From JBKHHU01 sp046539045 (GTDB lineage Bacteria; Planctomycetota; Phycisphaerae; SM23-33), in NCBI GenBank assembly GCA_046539045.1, contig JBKHHU010000105.1, positions 1 to 12,140 on the forward strand: a stretch of 12,140 nucleotides of DNA, given 5' to 3'. The notes below the pieces were generated by a model. The model had not been told where the DNA came from. It saw nothing but the letters and a program-made list of their open reading frames with translations, and did not search any database. Numbering within the stretch: position 1 is the first letter of the stretch; every line of letters starts with the position of its first letter. Shown piece by piece: positions 1 through 6,076 of this stretch. The position numbers were made by a program, and so were the translations under genes.

Positions 1-89
1 GGCAATGCCGTAGCATTGCCGATGCAGCCGGACGCCGGCAGGGACGATTGCAGCCGGCTGAACCGGAAAAGAGTTTTGTCACTCGCTCT
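1..89 (+). repeat. Dispersed repeat, copy 1 (left part cut by window edge)
   Basis: This segment matches 7249-7337 in the same orientation at 87 of 89 positions; the differences are at 44 (A/G) and 47 (A/T). It contains a perfect hairpin (GGCAATGC, loop CGTA, GCATTGCC at 1-20), a second hairpin (GCCGG-ACG-CCGGC), the self-complementary CAGCCGGCTG, and ends in TTTTGTCACTCGCTCT. Similarity stops sharply after 89. In the second copy the same end forms a terminal inverted repeat with sequence 159 bp away, so this is probably the right part of the same non-coding mobile element, lying about 120 bp upstream of the ercA-like gene. No protein is supported here. Confidence 0.85.
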
Positions 90-206
90 AACCTTCCACA
101 GTGACGGACTTTCTCCGCAACCGGAGCTTTCTGTTGAAGGCCCCAAGACCGGAATGCGCCTGCTTCGTACAGGCATTTTGCTGTGCATTGAGAAGGGTTC
201 TCTGTC

Positions 207-1367
207 ATGTCGATGCACATTTCGCGCGAACTGAGGAAGTTCCTTGCCCCGGAGTTCATCTTCGGATGGGAGGCTCGCCGACTCGCCGGCCGATTCGCCC
301 ATCTGCTGGGCGTAACCAAGGCGCTGCTGGTCACCGATGAGGGGGTAATGCAGGCCGGCTGGGCCGGGCAGGTGCAGGCGAACCTGGAACAGAACGGGAT
401 ATCTACGGTGCTCTTCTCCGGTCTGACATCCAATCCCAAGGACCACGAAATGATGGCCGGTACGGATCGGTATCGGCGATGCGGTTGCGACGGCATCGTG
501 GCCGTGGGAGGCGGAAGCTCGCTGGATTGTGCCAAGGGCATCGGCGTAGTGGCAGCCAATTCGGGACATATCCTGGACTACATCGGAGTGGACGAGATCA
601 ATATCCCCAGCCCCCCGTTGATCTGCGTGCCCACCACCGCAGGCAGTTCTGCCGACGTATCGCAGTTCGCCGTCGTTACCGATACCGAAGCGGCCACCAA
701 GCGGGCCATTGTCTCCAAGATGGTCGTCCCCGACGTGTCGCTGATCGACCCGGAGACCACCGTCACCATGGACGCCGAGTTGACCGCGCACTCGGGCATC
801 GACGCACTCTGTCACGCCTGCGAGGCGTATGCTTCCAACGCATCCAGCCCCATCACCGACCTGCACGCGCTGGAAGGCGCACGCCTGGCCGCCCGGTGGT
901 TACCTGAGGCGGTTCGCGAATTGGATAACGTCGAAGCGCGAACGCAGATGATGCTCGCCAGCCTGCACGCCGGACTGGCGTTCTCCAACGCGTCCCTCGG
1001 GGCCGTCCACGCCATGTCCCACGTGATGGGGGGCATGCTGGACCTGCCGCACGGCGAGTGCAACGCCCTGCTGCTAGGAGTCGTCGGCCGGTACAACGCC
1101 CGGGAATACCCCGAACGGTATGCCCGCCTTGTAGAAACGATCACCGGACGAGCCTGTGAATCCGATGAAGTGCCCGAGTGCTTCCAGCAGGCGATTCAGT
1201 CCCTCCGTGAGGAAGTGGGCGTAACCGGTGGGCTCAAGAGCGTGGGGATCACGGAGGACCAGTTGCCCGCCTTGGCAGACAAGGCCATGCGGGACGCATG
1301 CGTGGTCACCAACCCCAGGAGGGTCAGCCAAGAGGATCTGGAGGAGCTGTATGCCGAAGCGCTCTGA
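207..1367 (+). CDS. ercA: ErcA-like iron-containing alcohol dehydrogenase family protein
   Basis: This 386-residue protein belongs to the type III (iron-dependent) alcohol dehydrogenase family. The N-terminal nucleotide-binding half carries GGGSS (101-105) and PTTAGSSADVS (142-152). The C-terminal metal domain keeps all four expected iron ligands at the family spacing: D199, H203, H268 and H282 (HSGIDALCH, GAVHAMSH, PHGECNA). The start (LRKFLAPEFIFG) and end (VVTNPRRVSQEDLEELY) resemble the ErcA branch, known in Pseudomonas as a dehydrogenase-like protein acting in regulation of ethanol oxidation. AGAAGGG at 191-197 lies 9 nt before the ATG. The last 17 bp overlap the downstream PAS histidine kinase, the partner type expected for ErcA. 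Whether it oxidises an alcohol or acts mainly as a regulator cannot be told from sequence; the intact ligands suggest it at least binds metal. A plain Fe-ADH is the alternative. Confidence 0.87.
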   Translation: MSMHISRELRKFLAPEFIFGWEARRLAGRFAHLLGVTKALLVTDEGVMQAGWAGQVQANLEQNGISTVLFSGLTSNPKDHEMMAGTDRYRRCGCDGIVAVGGGSSLDCAKGIGVVAANSGHILDYIGVDEINIPSPPLICVPTTAGSSADVSQFAVVTDTEAATKRAIVSKMVVPDVSLIDPETTVTMDAELTAHSGIDALCHACEAYASNASSPITDLHALEGARLAARWLPEAVRELDNVEARTQMMLASLHAGLAFSNASLGAVHAMSHVMGGMLDLPHGECNALLLGVVGRYNAREYPERYARLVETITGRACESDEVPECFQQAIQSLREEVGVTGGLKSVGITEDQLPALADKAMRDACVVTNPRRVSQEDLEELYAEAL

Positions 1368-3729
1368 AAACAAGTCCGACCGCTGGAGCCAGCTGCGGGA
1401 CAAGATCATCGGACTGGGAGAGACCTCCTCCAGGAAAAACTACTACCCTCAGTTGCAGGCGAAGCTGCAGGATCTGGAGCGGTTCCGGTCCCTCCTGGAC
1501 CAGAGCAACGACGCGATCGTGTTCGCCAACCTGCCGTCGCTGCGCATCGCGGACTTCAACAAACGCGTCCCCGCCATCCTCGGCAAGACCCCGGAGGAGC
1601 TGTCCGGGTCCAGCGTGCGCGACCATCTCTGCGCCGACGGCAGGACGGTTCTGGATGACTGGCTGGAGGCGACCGAACTGACGCCCGGGGAATCTCTGAC
1701 CTTTGAAACGCGGTTGCTCGGAGAAGATCAGCAGGAACTGCTGTATGAGGTCACCGCCAACGTAGTCGAGTTTGATCAGAATCGCTACGCGGTGATCGTC
1801 ATGCGAGACCTGGCCGAACGGACCCAGGCCGAACAGGAACTCCGACAGAGTGAAGAGCGTTTCCGCGATCTGCTCAACCAGGCCGCCGACGCGATCTATG
1901 TCCACGACAGGGAGGGACGGTTTCTCACAGTCAACGAAAACACCTGCAAACTGCTGGGATACTCGCGAGAAGAGCTTCTCAGCATGAGCGTGGCCGACAT
2001 CAACCGGGAATTCAGCTGGGAGAGTCTTTCCAACCTATGGGAAGATACTGCGGAGTGGGGTGCGATCACGGCAGAGACGGTTCACGTCCGGAAAGATGGT
2101 CAGGAGGTGCCGGTGGAGGTCCGGGTGGGCACGATCCAGTCCGGCGACCAGCGTGTGATGTTGACCATCGCCCGGGACATCCGGCCGCGGAAAGAAGCCC
2201 AGCAGGAATTGCAGCATGAGCGGGACTTTGCCAACAACCTGCTGGAGACGGCCCAGACGATCGTCTTTGTGCTCACCGACGATTTGCGCGTCGAGCGCAT
2301 GAACCGATTCGCCCGGTGGACCACCGGATATGACGAGCAACAGGTATACGGTCAGCCGTGGCTGGAGCTGCTGCCGGAAGGCAGCACTCGTGCTGAAGCC
2401 GAGCAGTTGCTCCGACGGGCGCTGAAAGAGGAGTCCATCGAGACCATCGAGTGCACCACGCAGAACAGTTCCGGGAACGAACTGGTCGTCCGCTGGAGTT
2501 TCTCGCCAGTTGTGGAAGCCCGGAGGACCCGCGGCGTGCTGGTGGTCGGGCACGACATGACCGAGGTTCGCGAAAAGGAACTGCAGTTGCGTCAGGCCCA
2601 GAAGATGGAAGCCATCGGCCGGCTTGCCGGAGGAATCGCCCACGACTTCAACAACCAGTTGACGGTGGTCAAGGGCTACGCGGACCTGCTGCTGCGGCAG
2701 ATTCCCAAAGACGACCCGAATTTCGGAGCCATTCAGGAGATGCAGAACGCCGCGCGTCGCTCGGCGGCATTGGTGGACCAACTGCTGTCCTTCAGCCGCA
2801 AACAGATGCTCAAGCCGCAAAGCATCAGCCCCAACACCGTGCTGAAGTCCATGCGCGACCCGCTGCAGCGCATGATCGGTGAAGATGTGGAACTGGAATT
2901 CGACCTCGACCGGACGACCAGCTTCGTCCGGGCCGATCCGTCGCAGTTCGAGCAGGCGCTGGTGAACCTGGCGGTCAACGCTCGGGACGCCATGCCCCAG
3001 GGGGGAACGATGCGGTTCCGCACGCGAAACGTCCACCTCAAGGGCAAAAGGTTCGCCCACGGAACCGGCACGCTTTCCGGGGATTTCGTCTGCATCGCTG
3101 CCGCGGACACGGGCGTGGGTATGGACCAGGAGACCCAGCAGCAGGTATTCGACCCCTTCTTCACCACCAAACCGGTCGGGAAAGGCACTGGGCTCGGCCT
3201 GGCGATGGTCTTCGGGTTTGTCACCCAGTCCGGCGGGAACATCGAGGTGCATTCCCGGTCCGGAAAAGGGACGGAATTTGAGCTCTACCTGCCCCAGTCT
3301 CAGGCCACGGAAAAGCCCACTGCCACCCGCCGGGAAGAACCCGCCGCGACCCTCGGAGGAAATGAGACGGTGCTGGTCGTCGAGGACGACGAGGCCGTTC
3401 GCCGGCTCGTGGTTCGCGTGCTGCGGAACATCGGCTATACGGTGCTGGAGACCGGCAACGCCCGAGAGGCCATGCCCCTCGGCGAGCACTACGACGACCG
3501 CATCGATCTGCTGGTCACCGACGTGGTCATGCCCGGGATGAACGGGATCCAGCTGTCCAAGGTCCTGCGGACGGTCCGTCCGGAGATGCGTGTGCTGCTG
3601 ATCACCGGATACGCCAACCGCAAGGAAGGCATCTCCGAATCCATCCCCGCCGATGCGGATCTGCTGGTCAAACCGTTTACGCCTCAACTGCTGGCCGACA
3701 AGGTCCGCGAGATCCTGGACAAGGAGTGA
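1351..3729 (+). CDS. Soluble triple-PAS hybrid histidine kinase (ErcS-like partner)
   Basis: This 792-residue hybrid sensor kinase has no transmembrane segment or signal peptide, so it should sense in the cytoplasm. Order: three PAS domains (about 39-155, 160-280 and 290-410), HisKA with phospho-acceptor H431 (GGIAHDFNN), an HATPase domain with N-box N543, DTGVG at 586-590 and KGTGLGLAM from 611, then a C-terminal receiver with acidic residues E678/D679/D680, phospho-acceptor D724 (TDVVMPGMNG) and K774 (VKPF). There is no Hpt or DNA-binding output, so a separate response regulator or phosphotransfer protein must lie elsewhere. The ATG at 1351 is chosen because GGAGG (1340-1344) lies 6 nt before it; the frame stays open further upstream, but that stretch is inside the dehydrogenase gene. 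The 17-bp overlap implies co-translation with it. Ligand and target are unknown. Confidence 0.93.
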   Translation: MPKRSENKSDRWSQLRDKIIGLGETSSRKNYYPQLQAKLQDLERFRSLLDQSNDAIVFANLPSLRIADFNKRVPAILGKTPEELSGSSVRDHLCADGRTVLDDWLEATELTPGESLTFETRLLGEDQQELLYEVTANVVEFDQNRYAVIVMRDLAERTQAEQELRQSEERFRDLLNQAADAIYVHDREGRFLTVNENTCKLLGYSREELLSMSVADINREFSWESLSNLWEDTAEWGAITAETVHVRKDGQEVPVEVRVGTIQSGDQRVMLTIARDIRPRKEAQQELQHERDFANNLLETAQTIVFVLTDDLRVERMNRFARWTTGYDEQQVYGQPWLELLPEGSTRAEAEQLLRRALKEESIETIECTTQNSSGNELVVRWSFSPVVEARRTRGVLVVGHDMTEVREKELQLRQAQKMEAIGRLAGGIAHDFNNQLTVVKGYADLLLRQIPKDDPNFGAIQEMQNAARRSAALVDQLLSFSRKQMLKPQSISPNTVLKSMRDPLQRMIGEDVELEFDLDRTTSFVRADPSQFEQALVNLAVNARDAMPQGGTMRFRTRNVHLKGKRFAHGTGTLSGDFVCIAAADTGVGMDQETQQQVFDPFFTTKPVGKGTGLGLAMVFGFVTQSGGNIEVHSRSGKGTEFELYLPQSQATEKPTATRREEPAATLGGNETVLVVEDDEAVRRLVVRVLRNIGYTVLETGNAREAMPLGEHYDDRIDLLVTDVVMPGMNGIQLSKVLRTVRPEMRVLLITGYANRKEGISESIPADADLLVKPFTPQLLADKVREILDKE

Positions 3730-3779
3730 CGCCGAACCGCGCCCAGGGCCGGCATCCGCGGGCGGTTGTGCATTTCCTC

Positions 3780-3814
3780 TTCCCGATGCGCCCACCGGAC
3801 GCTATGCTCACCGC
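3780..3814 (+). promoter_or_regulatory. Possible leaderless promoter of tgt
   Basis: TATGCT (3803-3808) lies exactly 6 nt before the tgt ATG, where transcription would start at or next to the start codon. A weak -35-like TTCCCG sits 17 bp further upstream (3780-3785). No Shine-Dalgarno sequence precedes the ATG. The rest of the 85-bp gap after the kinase stop shows nothing else I can name. The reading is inferred from spacing only. Confidence 0.4.
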
Positions 3815-4945
3815 ATGTTTGAATTTGAGGTACACAAGTGTTCCGGCCCGGCCCGCACCGGGGAGTTCACGACCGCTCACGGGCCCGTGCAGACCCCCGT
3901 TTTCATGCCCGTCGGCACGTGCGGGAGCGTCAAGGGCGTCACGCCCGAGCAGGTCCGCGACTGCGGATCGCAGATCATCCTGGGCAACACCTATCACCTG
4001 ATGCTCCGCCCGGGTGCGGAGACCGTCGCTGAGCTGGGCGGCCTGCACAAACTGATGGCGTGGGATCGGCCGATCCTTACCGACAGCGGGGGCTTCCAGG
4101 TGTTTTCGCTCAGCGGGCTCCGGCGCATCGACGACGAGTCGGTCGTGTTCAAGTCGCACATCGACGGCTCGGAATTCGAACTGTCGCCCGAAGGGGCGGT
4201 GGACATCCAGCACAAGCTGGGTTCGGACATCATGATGCAGCTGGACGAATGCCCGCACGGCAAGGCAGAGCGGCAGACCGTCCGGGATGCGGTGCTGCGC
4301 AGCGCCGCCTGGGCCGGTCGGGCGCGGGCCCGGTGGGACGAACTGGACCGGCTGACCGCCCAGAACCACCCGCAGGCGCTGTTCGGGATTCAACAGGGAG
4401 GCGTGCATGAGGACCTCCGCGCCGAGAGCATCCAGCGGCTGGTCGAACTGGACCTGCCCGGGTATGCCATCGGCGGGTTGAGCGTAGGCGAGGGGCACGA
4501 GGCGATGTGCGGCGTGCTGGACCACACGGACGCCCAGTTTCCGCCGGACAAGCCGCGCTACCTCATGGGCGTCGGCGAGCCGCGGGACATCCTCGCTGCC
4601 GTGCTGCGGGGCGTAGACATGTTCGACTGCGTCATCCCCACCCGCAACGGCCGGAATGCACAGGTGTTCACGTGGAACGGGAAGATGAAACTCCGCAACG
4701 CCTGCCACACCGCCGACCCGGAACCGATCGACCCGAACTGCTCATGCTATACCTGCCGGAAGTACTCCCGGGGAACGCTGAGACACCTGTTCATGGCCCG
4801 CGAAATGCTCGGGCCAACCCTGCTGACCATCCACAACCTGCACTTCTTCGCCGACTTCATGCAGGCCATCCGCAGAGCCATCGACGCCGATGAACTGGCC
4901 GACAAGTCCGCCCAGTGGCTGTCATCGCTGTACCCGCCCCGTTGA
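3815..4945 (+). CDS. tgt: Queuine tRNA-ribosyltransferase (tRNA-guanine transglycosylase)
   Basis: This 376-residue enzyme exchanges guanine-34 in the anticodon of GUN-type tRNAs (Asp, Asn, His, Tyr) for the queuine precursor preQ1. Family motifs are all present: TDSGGFQ with catalytic D90, LDECP with D144, GGLSVGE (220-226), MGVGEPRDI (251-259), and FDCVIPTRNGRNAQVFT with nucleophile D271. The zinc site CxCxxC (C309, C311, C314) plus H340 is intact. Length is the usual bacterial size. The frame is open upstream to 3653 inside the kinase gene, but the ATG at 3815 gives the canonical N-terminus (FEFEVHKCSGPARTGEF). There is no ribosome-binding site, and a -10-like box sits 6 nt upstream. yajC follows after 150-170 bp, as in the conserved tgt-yajC order of many bacteria; queA is not in the window. 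Confidence 0.97.
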   Translation: MFEFEVHKCSGPARTGEFTTAHGPVQTPVFMPVGTCGSVKGVTPEQVRDCGSQIILGNTYHLMLRPGAETVAELGGLHKLMAWDRPILTDSGGFQVFSLSGLRRIDDESVVFKSHIDGSEFELSPEGAVDIQHKLGSDIMMQLDECPHGKAERQTVRDAVLRSAAWAGRARARWDELDRLTAQNHPQALFGIQQGGVHEDLRAESIQRLVELDLPGYAIGGLSVGEGHEAMCGVLDHTDAQFPPDKPRYLMGVGEPRDILAAVLRGVDMFDCVIPTRNGRNAQVFTWNGKMKLRNACHTADPEPIDPNCSCYTCRKYSRGTLRHLFMAREMLGPTLLTIHNLHFFADFMQAIRRAIDADELADKSAQWLSSLYPPR

Positions 4946-5037
4946 CGGTCTCTGCCTGAGTGCCGTCCGGGCAAGCGGAGTCGCATCCCCGCGCCGGACA
5001 GGCCCTAACGGGCGGAACCGGTTTGCGGCGTTTGTGT

Positions 5038-5066
5038 TTGACTGCCCGCCGGAAATCGGGCACAAT
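5038..5066 (+). promoter_or_regulatory. Candidate sigma-70-type promoter with palindromic spacer upstream of yajC
   Basis: TTGACT (5038-5043) and CACAAT (5061-5066) are separated by exactly 17 bp. The spacer plus first -10 base holds an inverted repeat, GCCCG (5044-5048) and CGGGC (5057-5061), that could be an operator. The -10 box has two mismatches to TATAAT. Confidence 0.45.
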
Positions 5067-5080
5067 CCCCCCTCCTGAAT

Positions 5081-5089
5081 TGGTATGAT
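5081..5089 (+). promoter_or_regulatory. Candidate extended -10 promoter of yajC
   Basis: TGG-TATGAT fits an extended -10 element (TGn plus one mismatch to TATAAT). The expected transcription start is near 5096, giving either a leaderless message from the ATG at 5096 or a roughly 20-nt leader carrying GAAAGGA for the ATG at 5117. The spacing of hexamer to ATG (6 nt) is the same as at tgt. Confidence 0.45.
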
Positions 5090-5116
5090 CGGGAAATGAA
5101 CCTGAAAGGAAACGAT

Positions 5117-5659
5117 ATGCAACTTCGCAAGACACTGGCGCTGCTGACGATCGCGGTGCTGTTCGTGGGTCTTACCTCCGCCTGGGGCCAGACTACCCAA
5201 CCTGTCGGCGACGACACGGAATTGACGCCGGTCCAGCCGACCGATACGCCGGAAAACGGTCAGGACGGCCAGGACGGCACCCCTGCCGAACAGGCAGACG
5301 GCAACGGTGCGGGCACGTCCACCCAGCCGGGCAATCAGCAGAACCAGGGCGGCGATCCGGGTTTACTCAACCCCCAGACGATGTTCCTGTTCGTACTCTT
5401 CGGTGCGATCATCCTCATGTACGTCTGGATGGGCCGCTCGCGCAAGAAGCAGCAGAAGAAGCGTCAGGAAATGATCGAGAGCCTCGGCAAGGGCGACAAG
5501 ATCGTCACCATCGGCGGGATTGTCGGTACGGTCATCGAAGCCAAGAAGGACGAGGTTGTCGTCAAGGTCGATGAGACCAACAACGTCCGCATGCACTTCG
5601 CCCGCTGGAGCGTCCGCGGTGTTGGTCCGGAAGCCAAGGAAGAAGACCAGAACCAGTAG
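5117..5659 (+). CDS. yajC: Preprotein translocase subunit YajC
   Basis: YajC is a small inner-membrane protein associated with the SecDF complex. This version is 180 residues, much longer than the roughly 110 of E. coli. It begins with a signal-peptide-like segment (basic QLRK, then a hydrophobic stretch to about residue 24). A Q/G/D/T-rich low-complexity linker follows (about 25-86), then one membrane helix (about 88-106), a basic RSRKKQQKKR cluster, and the conserved YajC core (LGKGDKIVTIGGIVGTV, about 123-140, to VRGV at 169). The ATG at 5117 is chosen because GAAAGGA (5104-5110) lies 6 nt upstream. An in-frame ATG at 5096 would add seven residues and could be used on a leaderless message. 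It follows tgt but is not followed by secD; a terminator lies 29 bp downstream. Confidence 0.93.
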   Translation: MQLRKTLALLTIAVLFVGLTSAWGQTTQPVGDDTELTPVQPTDTPENGQDGQDGTPAEQADGNGAGTSTQPGNQQNQGGDPGLLNPQTMFLFVLFGAIILMYVWMGRSRKKQQKKRQEMIESLGKGDKIVTIGGIVGTVIEAKKDEVVVKVDETNNVRMHFARWSVRGVGPEAKEEDQNQ

Positions 5660-5687
5660 TCGACGCTCCGGCTGACAGCATGACATG

Positions 5688-5722
5688 AAAAACCCCTCCG
5701 GGTATGGCTCGGAGGGGTTTTT
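5688..5722 (+). terminator. Strong rho-independent terminator after yajC
   Basis: A perfect 13-bp stem, AAAAACCCCTCCG (5688-5700) with CGGAGGGGTTTTT (5710-5722), encloses a 9-nt loop. The + strand ends in five T. The A-tract on the left arm would give a U-tract for transcripts coming from the convergent cheB side, so it may work in both directions. Confidence 0.93.
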
Positions 5723-5755
5723 CTGTACCCACCACGCGGGGGAGTAGTGGCGATT

Positions 5756-5839
5756 TTCGGTTGGCGGGTCCACTGACCTGTTGTTCGGTTGGCGGGTCCA
5801 CTGACCTTTCGTTCGGTTGGCGGGTCTCCCGACCCGCCA
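5756..5839. repeat. 28-bp tandem subrepeats, block A
   Basis: Three copies start at 5756, 5784 and 5812 with TTCGGTTGGCGGGTC. In the first two, the tetranucleotide CACT is followed by only GACC, so the inner stem GGTC/GACC is kept but the outer right arm is lost. The third runs on into a full palindrome (5816-5841). Confidence 0.9.
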
Positions 5840-5841
5840 AC
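5816..5841. repeat. Palindrome, TTGG type
   Basis: Arms GTTGGCGGGTC and GACCCGCCAAC pair perfectly over 11 bp around the loop TCCC. Confidence 0.92.
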
Positions 5842-5875
5842 GTGGTTGAACCGTTCCGCAATCAGCGCCACACAT

Positions 5876-5901
5876 CGTGGTGGGTCGGGAGACCCACCAC
5901 G
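5876..5901. repeat. Palindrome, GTGG type
   Basis: Arms CGTGGTGGGTC and GACCCACCACG pair perfectly over 11 bp around the loop GGGA. It spans the junction of the two 165-bp units. Confidence 0.92.
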
Positions 5902-5920
5902 CGGGGGAGTGGTGGCGATC

Positions 5921-6004
5921 TTCGGTTGGCGGGTCCACTGACCTATCGTTCGGTTGGCGGGTCTCCCGACCTATCGTTCGGTTGGCGGGTCTCCTGACCC
6001 GCCA
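5921..6004. repeat. 28-bp tandem subrepeats, block B
   Basis: Three copies start at 5921, 5949 and 5977 with TTCGGTTGGCGGGTC. The first has the CACT loop, the second TCCC with a truncated right arm, and the third extends into the full palindrome 5981-6006. Confidence 0.9.
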
Positions 6005-6006
6005 AC
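5981..6006. repeat. Palindrome, TTGG type
   Basis: Arms GTTGGCGGGTC and GACCCGCCAAC surround the loop TCCT. Its reverse complement is identical to the palindrome at 11317-11342. Confidence 0.92.
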
Positions 6007-6040
6007 GTGGCTGAACCGTTCCGCTATCAGCGCCACACAC

Positions 6041-6065
6041 CGTGGTGGGTCGGGAGACCACCACG
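6041..6065. repeat. Palindrome, GTGG type, with 1-bp deletion
   Basis: The left arm CGTGGTGGGTC and loop GGGA are intact; the right arm is GACCACCACG, one C short. It ends 11 bp before the cheB stop codon. Confidence 0.88.
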
Positions 6066-6076
6066 CGGGGAAGCGA

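Larger units (their letters stand above)
5728..6070. repeat. 165-bp direct repeat array between yajC and cheB
   Basis: Two 165-bp units (5728-5892, 5893-6057) and the first 13 bp of a third (6058-6070, one C missing) fill nearly the whole gap between the yajC terminator and the cheB stop codon. Each unit contains three 28-bp subrepeats and two palindromes, one of TTGGCGGGTC type and one of GTGGTGGGTC type, about 34 bp apart. Units differ by scattered substitutions. Frames through it are open only because of its repeat composition; I see no gene in 5660-6076. Confidence 0.92.

Noticed and set aside
1..89. c-di-GMP or other known riboswitch upstream of ercA
   Set aside because: The hairpins do not match any riboswitch consensus I know, and the second copy lies at the 3' end of cheX in an orientation that would not form a leader for a + strand gene.
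151..180. GCCTG/CAGGC hairpin followed by ATTTTG upstream of ercA as an attenuator
   Set aside because: The stem is only 5 bp and the T run only four; too weak to call.
101..340. Small + strand frames overlapping the ercA start
   Set aside because: They have no SD, no motif, and lie in the wrong frame over the dehydrogenase start and the upstream repeat.
2035..3795. 586-codon open frame on the - strand
   Set aside because: It is antisense to the histidine kinase; the sense frame has complete PAS, HisKA, HATPase and receiver motifs. GC-rich third positions keep the opposite frame open.
3677..4708. 343-codon open frame on the - strand
   Set aside because: It is antisense to tgt, whose catalytic and zinc residues are all present; the translated antisense shows no recognisable domain.
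5756..6006. CRISPR array (28-bp repeats)
   Set aside because: The 28-bp units are directly contiguous, with no unique spacers and no cas genes in the window.
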